From contig CM074820.1 of the NCBI GenBank assembly GCA_037447605.1, positions 1,420,478 to 1,474,298 on the forward strand: a DNA stretch of 53,821 bases. The letters run 5' to 3'. The notes under the pieces are model-generated. The model was not told the DNA's origin and made no database searches. It saw only the letters and a list, made by a program, of their open reading frames with translations. Of this stretch, positions 12,606-25,157 are shown piece after piece (position 1 is the stretch's first letter; each line of letters starts with the position of its first letter). The stretch comes from Zygnema circumcarinatum. Its lineage: Eukaryota > Streptophyta > Zygnematophyceae > Zygnematales > Zygnemataceae. The position numbers and the translations under genes are program-made.

Positions 12606-15600
12606 CTAAAAGCAGACAGCCATCGTGCAATTCCCTCCCTTCCCTTCCTGCCCCTCACAGGCCAGGTCGTCCAGCCATGCGTCAATGTCGTCTTCCTTTT
12701 TCTCCCCCTTCTCAAAGCGATGATACGCTTTCTCCGCCCTCTGAATGCACACCACCCCTGCCGAGTAGTCGTCTTTGAGGAGGTCCTCGACGAGCAGATC
12801 GTCGCGGCGTCTCCTCTCCTCCTCCCCCTCCTCCCCCTCCTTCTCCCCCTCCCACCCCCTCTCCCGTGCGAGCTGCTCCGCCCTCCTCGCGGCGAGGCGG
12901 TGGCGGTGCACGGCGACGCTCCACGAGGACACGCCGGTCCCCAGGAACACCGCCGACTGGATGCACATCTCCTGCTCCAAGATGGAGACCATGTGGTTGC
13001 CCAACTGTGACCCACCACCCACCCACCTTGCTGCAGATCAGATTAGGACAGGGAAGCAACCAACTCAGCTTCACGGCTAGCAACAACACAACGAAGAACC
13101 CATCACGCAGACTCGTCTCGCCTGCCGCAACAGACAATTGAAGAAGGAGAATGGCTAGAAAGGAAGAAAAAGGGACGTCTGTAGTTCAATTTCGAAGCAA
13201 ATTGAAGAGGGATATGATGCACCCCTTACCGCCCACTGGTCTGGGCCAAGTCCCATCATTTTTCCTATCTCAATGTTGTCTGGAGTGGGTGTGTCCGCAA
13301 AGCCGGGCACATCACATCGCCACAAACCCGCTACTTGGAAGTCCCGACTTCTCAACACTGTTACTACCTGAAATAGCCAGGTAAAATCCGGAATTCACAA
13401 TGCTGCTGGACGAGTCTTACAAGTCCCCCTGTTAAAGATTTTACGATCACAGAAGCATAGGCACACAGATAATCCAAGAAAGGGCAAAGAAAAGGCTTGT
13501 AATCGTACAAGTGATCCATCATTGTGAAGATGCAACGCAGAGCATGCCCACCAATTGGCTACACACTATATGGGAATCTGTCATATCCAATTTTTCATGA
13601 GACCAAACGCATCTACACCTTTTCGCCTCCTATCAAAAACAACAGGGCACACAAATCGCAAGAAGAGCAGCTCAGCTCATTCCTTGCATCAAGGAAACAA
13701 GATTGTTCAGCTCAATCCGAACTAATCCTGCTCACTCAATGTATGCCTATTGGCTTAGCAGGCCTATCTCCACACACAAATGATGCAGCAGGTCGCTCAC
13801 CTCATCAATAAATATGCATCCTCCTCGCCGCAACCAACCATCTGTTGCAAGCCAAATGGACTTCACTCCTGCTGCTTCGGCCATCTGAATTATAGCCGCT
13901 GACACATCGCGTAGCTCCACCTCTACTCCATAATGCATTGCTGCCCTGCCAGTACCCTCACACACCTCCTTCATTGAATGCTCCCATCATCGATCTCCCG
14001 AGCATGAAAGACTCACTTGCATTTGGGTCCCCTACCTCCACAATCGGATGTATTCGTCCATATAGGGTTTGTAGATGTTATCTCGGGTGAAGCAGGGTTT
14101 GCTCCCAAGTTGCAGCGAAGGAAGCAAAGGCCAGCTCCGCGTCTATGGCAGCCTGACTCCCAAAACCGCCAATGCACTGCAGAGGAGGAAACAACGACTC
14201 CAAGTTTAGCTAACTCAACACACCTTCCAACACAAGTGTAGGTCCATCTTTAAAAGTCCAAACACGCTCAATCTCAATATGACTGAAACGCTGTTCCTCC
14301 CCTCACTCTTGAATTGAACTAATACGTGGGCTCTTTCCTATAAGCCAGGATTGACAGTTGTCGAACCAGCTTTGAAATGCTTCTTCACAAAGACCCTTTG
14401 CCAATGCAAGGCTAGGCAAGGCAACGCAAGGCAAATACTTCACGAGGAGGTGATTCTCTGATTCCTCTGGGAGTCAGGTCTGTGACCTAAACTTGTGCAA
14501 GCAAAGCTTGACCATAGTAAGTACTCAACTGTGTGCATAATCCTCTATTAAGTCTGCAAACCTTCTGCCTCCTTTTGCTCTTCCCCTTTCCCAGGAATAT
14601 TCTAAGCTGTACAGCTCATGTAAAACCTTCAGTATCCTACAGAATCGTGAAACCCACCGGCAAGATAGGGCTCCAACGACCCAAATACCAAATCCCTCAT
14701 GTTTTTTGCCGCTGCTATCACCATGTCTGTGTGCTGCAGAAAGTAGCCCACAGCAAGATAGGCCCCCCGCCAACGCAAGCCGGGGAATGCGCCTCCCACC
14801 CCCATGCAGCGTTGTGGAATTGAGCCACATGATTCAGCCACATCAGAAGGATTTCCCCAATGGCGGTAAATTTCTCTATTCTCCACCTGCAAGGCCAATG
14901 ATATTGGTTTTGGGAACGGCAGCTCTACGACACTAGTCACTCCAACAAGTTTAAATAGAGTGCTTCACACTGCACCTCCTCCTGATTCTTCCTGACCACA
15001 AGTTTTCGAAAGGTTTTTGTAAAGTTCGTCAATTGACCTCTTTTTCTGAGGTAATTTACCACTTAAGAGACCTGGAATCGGAGTTGTCGACCATACAAAA
15101 CATCACTATCTGCTAATCAATCAGAATTCAGCACACGGAACTTCAGCATATCTGCACAGAGTAACCAGCCAAAAAAAACTGCCCTATGAAAAACAAAACG
15201 ACAACATGCAGCTTTGTTGCGACAAACCCCAAACATTCAAACCCATTATCTATTCTGCAGATAGTACCATGGTCCCTGACTCTACCTCCAGGAGTCCTAG
15301 CTTAGATCCACTGGCTGGAAACACACCGTTGTATCCGAAACAGTTTCCCATTGAAGACTGTCATCTGAGTGCATTCCTCGCAACTTGTAGAAGATACCCA
15401 GTCTTCCTCCACAAGCATCTGCTGACATGCACTTCTCTATGGAGGCGAGTGGCACAAAGCGTGCAAGTACGCTCAAGTTGTAGCGATCTCCAACATGCAT
15501 CCCCAAATCCGGGAGTACTCTACTTCCTGGCACTGTCCTTGATTACAGGGAGACCAGTGTAAGTATCAGTAATGCCAGAGGAAAAGGACAGCATTTCAGA

Positions 15601-16949
15601 TGAACGCAAACTTCAAAATGCTCCAAAAAATCAATCGGAATGATCAAACATTGCAAATCATGGAACGTAGTGATGCAACCATAGAGCTGGTAAGAAAAAC
15701 CTGCTATGACTTTGCACTGACATACTTGCCTTGATATGCGCCACGTGGTCAACACATAGATAGCTAAAAAATGGAGCATAGAATCATAGACAGACGCGCT
15801 GATATGAGGGATCCAAATGGTGAGGTGGCAAAACCACACGGACTTCATCGATCGATGATTTTGGGGACAAAGGATTTACATTGATGATGGTGGGGTCCAC
15901 CATTGAAGGATGGGAGGCATAGAGTACGGTTCAACGTTCGGGCCATCACCGCAGCTGAGATGAACTCAATGAGCTGATTGCTGGCTCCAGATCTTAACGA
16001 AAAAACTGGAATCAAATAGCGCTGATCAGCGGAACCTGTGTCCTGACCCTGATGCAAGGTTCAAACCAAAGTGATTTGATATTGTAAATAACTTGCACTA
16101 AGAAACGTTTTTAGAATCCATTAGAATCCATAACCTCTGTTAGTCCAGGGAAACAAAGTTCACACTGTGCTGGTCCTGAAACGTTTGCTGATGACAGCCG
16201 AGTACTGTTACCTTCTTGAGTCCCGGAAAAGAAAATTGGGTCTGGATCCCCAATCTTATTAGAAAACTGAAATCACTAAACTGTGATGTCTTTTTAACGA
16301 ATGTTACAGAACGCTTGGCTGATGTTCTAAGTTAACGAGCACAAACGACATAAAAAATAACTCGAAACATAAGGCTGAGTCCCTGAACTGAGATTGTCTA
16401 CTAATTGTCTGAAATAAATTTGTCTACTTCGAAATACAGCGGACATTTTTCAACGAGTGGAGTTAGGAGGATTGAGGACAGGAGTGAGAATACCAGTGAA
16501 TATCGCCATGGTAAACTGAAAACTAAGTGCGTCAATTCCCAAAGGTATAATTTCGCAAAGGTAAAAGACTTGCATTAATTCTATGACAATATTATGATAT
16601 TGCGACTTCCATAGCACAAACTCGGACTAAATGTTTGTGCTTGCAGCACCACACAAACATAAATGGAGACAGAAAGCACACACTGAACACAGAGGGTCTC
16701 TGCAAGTAAACATAAAAAACCGGTGGAATAATCCTGACATGTGGTGTAAGATATGGAGTCTTGCTTGCTGCCGCTTCGCATTGACAGACTTATGGTTGCG
16801 TTTGCTAGCATCGTTAGATTTCAATTTTTTTGTCGTAGAACGGCTGCACCAACCTCAGGTTGAGCTTCCCCGTGACAAAAGAGAAGCAAAAGGCAGCAGA
16901 GCGCGAGAATTCCAGCCTCATAGCGGCCGCCAGCCGCCGAGCTCGCCAT
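12606..16949 (-). CDS. O-fucosyltransferase-like protein, copy 1 (OFT1)
   Basis: Eight exons: 16949-16854, 16048-15880, 15532-15327, 14886-14658, 14176-14036, 13940-13801, 13367-13230, 13004-12606; phases agree, about 491 residues. The N-terminus has a hydrophobic signal or anchor (ILALCCLLLLFC), so entry to the ER/Golgi is expected. Family signatures: SGASNQLIEFISAAVMAR..LNRTL (plant O-FucT nucleotide-sugar region), VHWRFWESGC (position of the conserved H.R motif), IWLATDGWL, and FLGTGVSSWSVAVHR near residue 385, matching the FIGTSVSTFS-type motif of POFUT/PF10250 enzymes. The predicted role is transfer of fucose from GDP-fucose to protein; substrate unknown. The last 30% is Glu/Arg-rich. 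The structure is the same as OFT2 at 44146-47511; the two form an inverted pair. Confidence 0.85.
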
Positions 16950-17088
16950 CCTCCCTCCCTCCCAACGCGCAGGACAGGCTGCGTGCTGCGTAAGGATGGA
17001 CGTAAAATTATTATTATTTGTTTGAATAGGGGCTGGTTTAAAAGGAGATCTATACACCGCCCCTTTTTTTGGTTATCCCGCCCCTGTA

Positions 17089-17505
17089 TGTAACGACATT
17101 TATGTAACAGAATTTATGTAACCGAATGTGTGTAACAAAATGTATGTAACGGAATGTATGTAACAGAATGTATGTGGCGGAATGTATGTAACGACATGTA
17201 TGTAACAGAATGTATGTAACGGGATGTATGGAACGAAATGTATGTAACGGAATGTATGTAACGGAATGTATGTAACAAAATGTATGTAGCAAAATGTATG
17301 TAACGGAATGTATGTAACAGAATGTATGTGGCGGAACGTATGTAACGACATGTATGTAACAGAATGTATGTAACGGGATGTATGTAGCAGAATGTATGTG
17401 ATGGGATGTAGAATGTATGTAACGGAATGTATGTAGCAAAATGTATGTAACAATATGTATGTAACGGGTTGTATGTAACGGAATGTATGTAACGGGATGT
17501 ATTGT
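17089..17505. repeat. 14-bp minisatellite
   Basis: About 30 tandem copies of a 14-bp unit close to ATGTATGTAACGGA, with variants (GTGGCG, GTAGCA, GTAACA). It lies directly upstream of OFT1 and ends beside the second 159-bp MITE. It gives Tyr/His/Thr-rich artefactual open frames on the minus strand. Confidence 0.95.
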
Positions 17506-17522
17506 AAGACAACCGTGCCAAT

Positions 17523-17681
17523 AGGGGGTGTCAGACTTAAAAAATTTCAGTACGCGTGTTCGTAAGTTTGACATCAGAACGAGTACTCCAGTATAATCGC
17601 GATCCTCCTGCGGCGGAGTACTTTCGTAACCTTTTTTTTCGTAACGCTTTTCGTAAGATTTTGTTAAGTCTGACACCCCCT
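17523..17681. mobile_element. 159-bp MITE, copy B
   Basis: Same length and nearly the same sequence as 8686-8844 (only a couple of differences by eye), same AGGGGGTGTCAGACTTAA inverted ends, different 3-bp duplication (AAT at 17520-17522 and 17682-17684). The two copies therefore moved independently and recently. Confidence 0.9.
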
Positions 17682-18065
17682 AATGGTCGGCAACCGTTCC
17701 AATGATTCAGGCCGGTGTTCCATTGGCAGTGGACGGAGTGTCGTACGGTCAAAAAACGACGCCCCGGCAGGGTTCCATGGAGCTCCGATTTCCAGTCAGA
17801 GCTCGCCACGTGGACAATTTGAGACCTGGTACAGTACTGGAACTGCAAACCAGAACTAAAACTGAAACTATTGATCATAGAGCGTCCAGGACATCCTGCA
17901 AGGACCGGATTTGCAGAGAGACGCTGCCAGCCTCACATCCTCTCGCTCGGACTCGGCCTCGGCTTCTCTCTCCCGCTCTTATCTCCCTCGCTCGCCACAT
18001 CTCCCTCTCTGCTCGTCACTGCCTCCCCTTACGCTCCTCCGCCTCTCACTGCGAGCTCGGCAGCC

Positions 18066-21000
18066 ATGGCTGTCGCGAGGCACGCGGCTACGCTGCAGCT
18101 GTCGGGACTGCAGTCGGACAGCTGGTCAAGGAAGGGGTACGTGCAGCTGTTCTGGTGCTGTAGGACGAGCAGAGAGAGAGAACAGAGCGCATGGTGCAGC
18201 ATTCAGTTGAATGATTGGGAGCCAAGATGCTGGGACCTGTTGCTCCAACATTCCTCTAACAACGCTCAAAGAGGCTTATTGTAGTGGTGGTGTGGTTTGA
18301 CCTCCAGCACGCTTTAGACATTCTTGCATGATGATGTTACAACCGTGGTGTTGAAGCTATCGCTGGCCACAGCTCCAAATCTTCCACGGAGGCCCTCTCC
18401 CTCCCTCTCTCTCCTCCCTGCGTCTTCGTTCCTTCCTTTACTTTTTTTTTCACTTTGTCGTTCTTTTTTTTCCGCCTCGATTGATTGATTCTACCTACCA
18501 AGGTGTCGTCTGGAATCTCAAAAACTGCTGCTAAGAAAACAGCTGAAGACAGGCTTCATTCCTGCATTTTGAATAGCTACGGGGCTGGACAATTCTGGGC
18601 AATGCAGGAGTGTCTTCAAGTCTATTGCTTTGAACTTGATTTTTTTTCCTTGCTCAGTTTGTGGGGCTTGCAATGTTACAGGCATGGCCTTTCCTTTCTT
18701 TCCCTTTCAAACTTTGATTGAAGCTGTTTGTATAAAGACAAATGGCTAATTTTTAAATGATTCTTGGTTTTAGCTTTTACTCTGTTTTATTTTCACGGGC
18801 GGATGCAATGCACTACTTGCCATCCATCTTGTTTGATAGTTCGGCAGAACAGGATTCGAGGACTCGTTATCTGGAGAAGTATGGACTTATGAATTGAGTG
18901 AAGAATCTGTGGAAACTGCACAGTTGAGGGAGCAGTGCTGGTGAAGATGACTTGTGCAATTTGAGTAGTAACACTGCAGCTGCAAAAGGTGTTTGCAGGC
19001 CGTCACAGAAAGGTGGTCAAGGTCAACTTTCATCATGACCTTTGTTGATTCACTGATAGGGAGTGAAATTGCATATTCCTCTTTCCAATGATAATCGCTT
19101 TGCGTTTAGACACACTAGTGCGAGGGCATTTCTCATTGCATATTTTTGTATTCTTGGTTGAACAGGAACAGTCAGAGAAGCCTTGCTAAACTGCAGATTA
19201 ACTCCTTTGCTGGACTTCGAAAGTCAGACGCACTTGTGCGAAGCTCAAATGACCAGCTCGATTTTGTTGATCAGGTAACTTGAAACCTTTTATACGCGCT
19301 CTGTCCCCCTTTTTGTCTCATGCTCCCTCAAGAACGCCCTCAAGCAAACAGTCTTACAAGGCCATTAAATTGTTCATTTGTATAGCTCTTACTTGTCTGA
19401 GGAAATGTACCTAGCTCAGTGTGTTGCTGCATCAATACGCATTAACAGCACCAATATTCCAGGATTATCTGTGTGTATTTTAGCCAAAACTTGAAACTGA
19501 AGACGGCTGCATTTCTCAGCCCAAAGCGAGAGGGAAAACTGACCTGGGCTGCACGACGTTGTTCTAGAGTATTGGCTTGAAGATATTATAATGCAAAGGT
19601 TTCTCTTTTTGCTTAACTTATGTTGTTTCGCTTGCACGGGGATAGGTTCGGCACATCACAGCATGCAGGAGCTCCAGAAGAACTGTTATGGCAGTGAAGT
19701 CTGCATATGTTCCTCCAAAGAAAATTCTCATGATGGGCGGTACCCGGTTTATTGGAGTGTATCTCGCTCGGCTTCTTGTGAAGGCTGGACATGAGGTGCG
19801 AGCAACCACCATATTAATCCTTCTGCAAGTATCGCATTGTGGAACATGAAATGAGAAGTTTATTTACGTGGCTGACTCATCATATTGGAGTTTGTACACT
19901 AGCCTCTACGAGTAAAAAAGTTGGCAATGGAGTGAATAAATGACCCAAGTAAATAAGAGCGACAAAGGCATCTGACATCTGCTTGAGATATGGGGTAAAG
20001 GGGAACTAAATTTACTTAATGTGTGGTCAATTTGTAACAATAAACGGCGGGGTTGGGTAGAGCCTCATTGGTGGAAATTCAGGCCAGATTCAATGGGTGA
20101 ATGGATTAACTCTTAAATTCAAACTCCACTTTTATGAAGGCAGAACAAAAGAATCATCATATTGTTCATTGCTCCAACACAGATTCAGGTGCAGCACTAA
20201 AAGCTTGCAAGCTATTAACCCTAGCACATTCCATCTAATCATTTTGTCTAAATAGTGGGTATGCATCACTTGGCCTGCACATGTGATGCATTTAACAGCA
20301 GAACGATTAGCTTAACCTTCTTGCTATTCATTTCCAATTCAAGTATCACCGTCCTTGTAGTGGAAGATGGACAAGGGCTTGGCTTGATAACTACTTTTCA
20401 ACTTTTGCAGGTGTACCTTTTCACGCGTGGGAAATCTCCGGTCACATCACAGCTGCCGGGAGAGTCTGACGCAGACTACCGAGCATATTGCAACAAGGTA
20501 CTGCATGCTCACACTCTTGTGGGTCTGTTATAACGAGCTTATGGCGAGCATTATGAACGTTAGAGACCATGGCCAGGCCTTTTACATTAAATGAAAGACA
20601 TCATCTGGGTATTAGCGTAAGGGCATCAGTTAGTGGGTAGCTGAATTGCATGGTGGATATCTTAAGATCCCGCAGGTCAGTGCTAGGTCTCCGTTCCTTG
20701 ATATGGAAATTCAAGAAACGTTTTGACAATCTGTTCTGCAAGAAGGATATGTCCAGCAAATTAGTCCACTAAGGTCCTCGATATGGGATACTACATTGTG
20801 CAGGTGAAGCACATTAAGGGTGACCGCAAGGACTACGCGGGCATGAAGGCACTCATCTCCAGAATGAATTTTCAAGTTGTGTACGACATTAACGGTGAGG
20901 AGAAAATGTAGTAGCGTGTCTGACGGGAATCTCACTCTAAGGCTCAACAATGCTCACCAGGAGAGGTAGTCAATAGAGCCGGTAGTAAGCGTTCTGACGA

Positions 21001-22988
21001 AATGAGCTTTTCGTTGCTTATCTGCAAAACTTGCTTTTCTATATCTCTATGCCGTTCGTCCAGAAAGGAATTGCATTAGGAAAGGGAACTCCATTCCAGC
21101 TTGCACTTCAGCTGCTGCTGCGTACATCGGAAATTGCATTTTCTCTGCTACCTTCTGCCAAATTCACCATTCACTTATGCTCACTGCCACTCTGTAGTCC
21201 AGCCGAGGTTCTTTTTCCTCTCTTCCATTTCCACAAATGAACCTCTTCAAAAGTGTTCTCGACTGTTCTTAACTTTCTCAGTAACGATCCCAACTTACAT
21301 GCTTCGGCAGCATAGTGCAGAAGACAAACAGTCCTTGATGCACGCTTTTTTCCATGCAAGGTCCACAGGTAGAGATGCGGAGGAGGTTGCACCAATCCTT
21401 GATGCAATCCCTAGACTGGAGCAGTAAGTTCAACTAGAGCCAATTTCTATCTTTTTTGAAAGGAATGGGTATCAGTTTCTCAACACCAACGTGGTAAAAA
21501 CTTGCTTTTGATGAAGAGGATATTTGCTTTGAATTTTCTGGGCGCATCAAACGTTGCTTCATGACATCTGGATGGATCTCCTGATTCTGTTAAGTCCTTT
21601 GATATCTTATCAAATTATTTAGACCTTCGAAATGTTTGGAAGTGGATAGTGGCCATGGATGAGTATTCCTGTCATCTTCTAATGGTTTTGGAAGTTCATG
21701 CCCTCACTGCATAGATCGAGATGGAAAGATGAGCCTTAATCATTGTTGGAGACATCTCATGCTTTCCATTCTTTTCCATTGCAGATACATCTTTTGCTCA
21801 TCAGCAGGTGTCTACCTCAAGTCAGACCAGCTCCCACATCGCGAGGTAACTTCCATGCCTGAACTGCACTGCATGAATGCTTCATGTAAGCTTGTACCGG
21901 AATGTTCTGCTACATGCTGCTTTCCCTATTTGCGAAGGAGTTCTTGAAGTTTCGAACTGCTCTACCCTTTGCTTGCTTTCATGGCACGATATTCGTAAAC
22001 TGTGTTTGCTATCCAACAGCATCCTTTATCAAAAAGTGAAATTATTATTGACGTTGCAGGTGGACGCAGTAGACCCTAAGAGCCGGCACAAGGGTAAGCT
22101 TGACACTGAGGACCTTTTGGCAGCACGAGGCGCTCCATGGACCTCCGTTCGGCCAGTTTACATTTACGGACCGCTTAACTACAACCCTGTAGAGGAGTGG
22201 TTCTTCCAGCGCCTTGCAGCTGGCAGACCTGTCCCCATTCCCAGCTCAGGGATGCAGGTCACCCAACTCGGCCATGTGAAGGTGGGGCCATGGAAGCTCG
22301 TTTGGGCTGCAGCATTACTTCCTTCAGAGCATTTGCACCTGAAACTCTGAAAGCCCACCCAGCTGCAGTTCCATTCCTGTTAAGAACGTCTGAGAGGGAA
22401 TGTGCAGTTCCGAAGATGTGCAGGGTTTTCTCTTTTCACATGGAAGTGCTGTTTCTGCAATTTCTGCAGGATTTGGCACGGGCCTTCGTACTTATGTTGG
22501 GGAACGAAACAGCTCTTGGGCAAGTGTACAATATTTCTGGGCCCAAGTATGTCACCTTTGATGGCATCGCCAACGCATGCGCCAAGGCCATGGGCCTGCC
22601 TCCCCCGCAGCTTGTACACTTTAATCCCAAGGAGTTCGATTTTGGAAAGAAGAAATCGTTCCCTCTGAGGGACCAGGTGACGATTCCCCCATTTCCCATT
22701 TCTAATTAAAGGCCCTAAAGTCCTCATCTTCTCAAAGTCGACGCTTTTTGTACAGGCCATTGGAGTAAAAATTGATCAAATGGGTTTTCTATGCTGCAGC
22801 ATTTCTTTGCATCAAATGAGAAGGCGGAGAAAGAACTCGGCTGGACTCCGGAATTCGGGCTGGTGGAAGGTCTGAAAGACTCGTACGATTTGGACTTCGG
22901 AAGGGGCACATTCCGGAAGGCGGCGGACTTCAGTACTGATGACATGATCTTGGAGAAGCTCGGGGTCAAGATACCTGTGTCTGTGTAA
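18066..22988 (+). CDS. CSP41B: CSP41b, chloroplast stem-loop RNA-binding protein
   Basis: Ten exons: 18066-18136, 19166-19274, 19646-19795, 20411-20497, 20804-20894, 21369-21423, 21785-21845, 22060-22281, 22470-22676, 22800-22988; phases agree, 413 residues. It is an atypical short-chain dehydrogenase/epimerase that in plants binds chloroplast mRNA and rRNA stem-loops and supports chloroplast transcription and ribosomes. The first two exons give a Ser/Arg/Leu-rich, acid-poor transit-peptide-like region. Then KKILMMGGTRFIGVYLARLL (nucleotide-binding GG.RFIG), VVYDINGRDAEEV, YIFCSSAGVYLKSD, DPKSRHKGKL, RPVYIYGPLNYNPVEEWFF, FNPKEFDFGKKKSFPLRDQH and DFGRGTFRKAADFSTDDMIL, all near-identical to land-plant CSP41b. 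Not evidently linked in function to the neighbouring fucosyltransferases, although its fold is shared with GDP-fucose synthase. Confidence 0.96.
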
Positions 22989-23365
22989 AGAATGTGTGGC
23001 TGCAGGGCTGCAGATATGCAGAAATGCTCTGGAACCGCCAGTAGAGGCTGAGCAGGAGCATGTGAACGAGGCAGTGCAGGAATGTGCAGCTAAGCATAGG
23101 TGGTATTTCCTGGTAAATTATTTTCAGTGTTTTTATGATTGGATTTGTCCAAGTTTCGTATAGTGGTAATAGGCAGCAAGCTGCAAACAATCCAAGACAT
23201 TCACCTTCCGTGTTGGGTTGGGCAACGAGGCTGCTTTGATAGTTTCTGCTTTGAGCTGTGCGCTCCATGCACGAGTGTGGTGGCGAAGGAGGGAGAGGGA
23301 GGGAAGCCACAAGAGCTTCTCGCGGCTATCTACTGTAAAAAAATCGCAATGTTAGCCCTGGCATA

Positions 23366-23712
23366 TTCAACGGTCAAAATCCCAAAGTCAGGCACGGCCA
23401 ACGGTTGGTGTCGTGCGTGTGGTACACGTGGCATATGTGACGGCTACAGTACAAGCCCACGTCCTGCACGTCGGCTGTCCAACGGTCACAACTCGCAAAA
23501 GGTTCACGTGACAGGACCTATCCAACGGCCATAAATCCTGCTTGTATTTATCCAACGGCCAAACCCCCCCACAAACGCACGTGGCATATCCAACGGGCAA
23601 AAGCTCACAATCTCTTACGCGGCTGCCCAACGGTCGTTATCCCGCGATGCACACACGAAACGTCCAACGGCCGCAAGCAACGAATGCCGCTCGTGGCGAT
23701 CGAACCATGCAT

Positions 23713-23767
<55 letters not shown>

Positions 23768-23858
23768 GCCGTACCGTACATAGGGCGTAGGGCGTAGGGT
23801 TACTGAACTGCGGTCGACTCGCGGGCCGCGGCTCAACGGTTGGTTCCGCCAACGGTTG
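23366..23858. promoter_or_regulatory. Cluster of ten AACGG (MSA-like) motifs
   Basis: AACGG cores at 23369, 23400, 23481, 23524, 23554, 23592, 23629, 23666, 23835 and 23851, all on the plus strand. Most are in the context (T/C)CCAACGG(T/C)(C/T), close to the plant M-phase-specific activator (MSA) element bound by three-repeat MYBs. ACGTG motifs are interspersed. The cluster is between the CSP41b stop and the FUT8-1 start. Confidence 0.6.
23713..23768. repeat. ATGCCC hexanucleotide microsatellite
   Basis: About nine copies of ATGCCC. The reverse-complement repeat occurs in a larger array at 43781-43914. Confidence 0.95.
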
Positions 23859-24109
23859 GACGCGCCCAGCCGCAGGCCGGCCTGGCCCTGGCCCCCTGAC
23901 CTTCTGACTTTTCGCAGGACCGAACTCGGCACAGGCACAGGCCAAAACAAAATGGGGAGCATTTTGGGTGTTATCCGACGGCGGACATCGCCTTGAATCC
24001 GCGCTGGAGTCCACGTGGCGTTATCCTGGCCGTCTAACCCCACGCCCTGCCTCTCTGCCTGCCTGCCTGAAAGCGCCCGCCGCCCATCGTCTCCCGTCTT
24101 GTCCCTGCC

Positions 24110-24990
24110 GTACGGTTCGTACCCCCTCGAGCCGCGCTTCGCACGAGCGAGGCACTGTCCTCGAATCAGGATCTGCCATTTGTTATCTCGCACGAGCGAG
24201 TCAGTGTGCAGGCGGCCGCCCCCCTCTCACGCCCGCTCCGCCTGGCGCCCCCTCTCTCTCCCTTCCTCCTTCCCTCCCTCCCTCCCTCCCTACCTCCCTC
24301 GTCCTCCCTCGTCCTCGCCCGCCTGGACGTACGGGCGGAGCTTGCGGCCATGAGGGCGCAGGCGTGAAGTTGTCGAGGTACTGTATGCGGAGCGGGCGAT
24401 GGCTGGGGGGGGTGGGGGGGGGGGGGGGGGGGNNNNNNNNNNGGGGGGGGGGGGGGGGGGGGGGGGTGGGGATGCTGAGGGAGTGGCCGATGTGAAGGAG
24501 TTGAGTTTATAGTTGAAAGTGTCTGCGACGCTCCACTGCAACGTCTGTTCGGATGCTCGCGTCACATCAGGAGCATTTGTTGGAGACGTAGCGGGTGCTG
24601 CGCTGCTGTCTTTCTGTTGCGATTGTGGAAAGTGGAGCATGGATAATGACTGCAACGTCAAGCTGTTTGCATGCAGGAGGCTCAAGTACTGCTGTCAGAG
24701 GTTGATTTCTTTACTTATTTTTTAGTTCTTTTGTAGTTCCTTACTGCAATTTCGTTCATTTTGTTTCAGTAAACAAAATGCTTGTTTGAGCGCGAAGGCT
24801 GCTACAACATGCTACAGCATGATCGAAGTAAAACATAGCACTCGACGAGTACTTTCGACAGAGTAATTTTTCTCTACTTCTTGTGATGCACGTCCGAAAA
24901 CTTTTTGTTTTATTGCATGACTTTAGAAATGTGTTGCGTTCCTTCATTTACCCACAGATCAAGTGAATTTCCAACTTCAGAGAATCGTAT
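24110..24990 (+). repeat. Dispersed direct repeat, copy A (presumed FUT8-1 upstream/leader region)
   Basis: Shares long blocks with 34250-35175 in the same orientation: GTGCAGGCGGCCGCC near 24210, the run from GAGGGAGTGGCCGATG (24479) to about 24705, GAGCGCGAAGGCTGCTAC near 24790, and CAGATCAAGTGAATTTCCAA near 24957. Copy B has about 240 bp extra in the middle. It lies immediately upstream of FUT8-1, so it may be its promoter and 5' leader. It holds a small Cys-rich open frame, but copy A has an in-frame TAG before it and coding is not supported. Confidence 0.7.
24408..24468. other. Poly-G tract with a 10-N assembly gap
   Basis: G homopolymer interrupted by ten N at 24433-24442. The true length here is unknown. 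Confidence 0.99.
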
Positions 24991-25157
24991 TATGCACTAT
25001 GTAACCGGTGCAATGTGCATAGTTGGAGGTGCTGGGAAATCGTGGCGAATGTGGCGTCATGGAACTTTGACAATAATGCTTCTAAGATCTTTCCTCACAC
25101 CAAGCACTTGTTTTCTGTGCAGAAATCCTTGTTACAGTGGAACAAGTGAGGACTAAC

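Noticed and set aside
17050-17676. Tyr/His/Thr-rich open frame of about 200 residues
   Set aside because: It is the 14-bp minisatellite plus part of a MITE. The array is also not a CRISPR: there are no spacers and the DNA is eukaryotic.
18066-22988. CSP41b as a GDP-fucose synthase, which would complete a fucosylation gene set
   Set aside because: The protein follows CSP41b motif by motif along its whole length and starts with a chloroplast transit-type region; only the general SDR fold is shared with GDP-fucose synthase.
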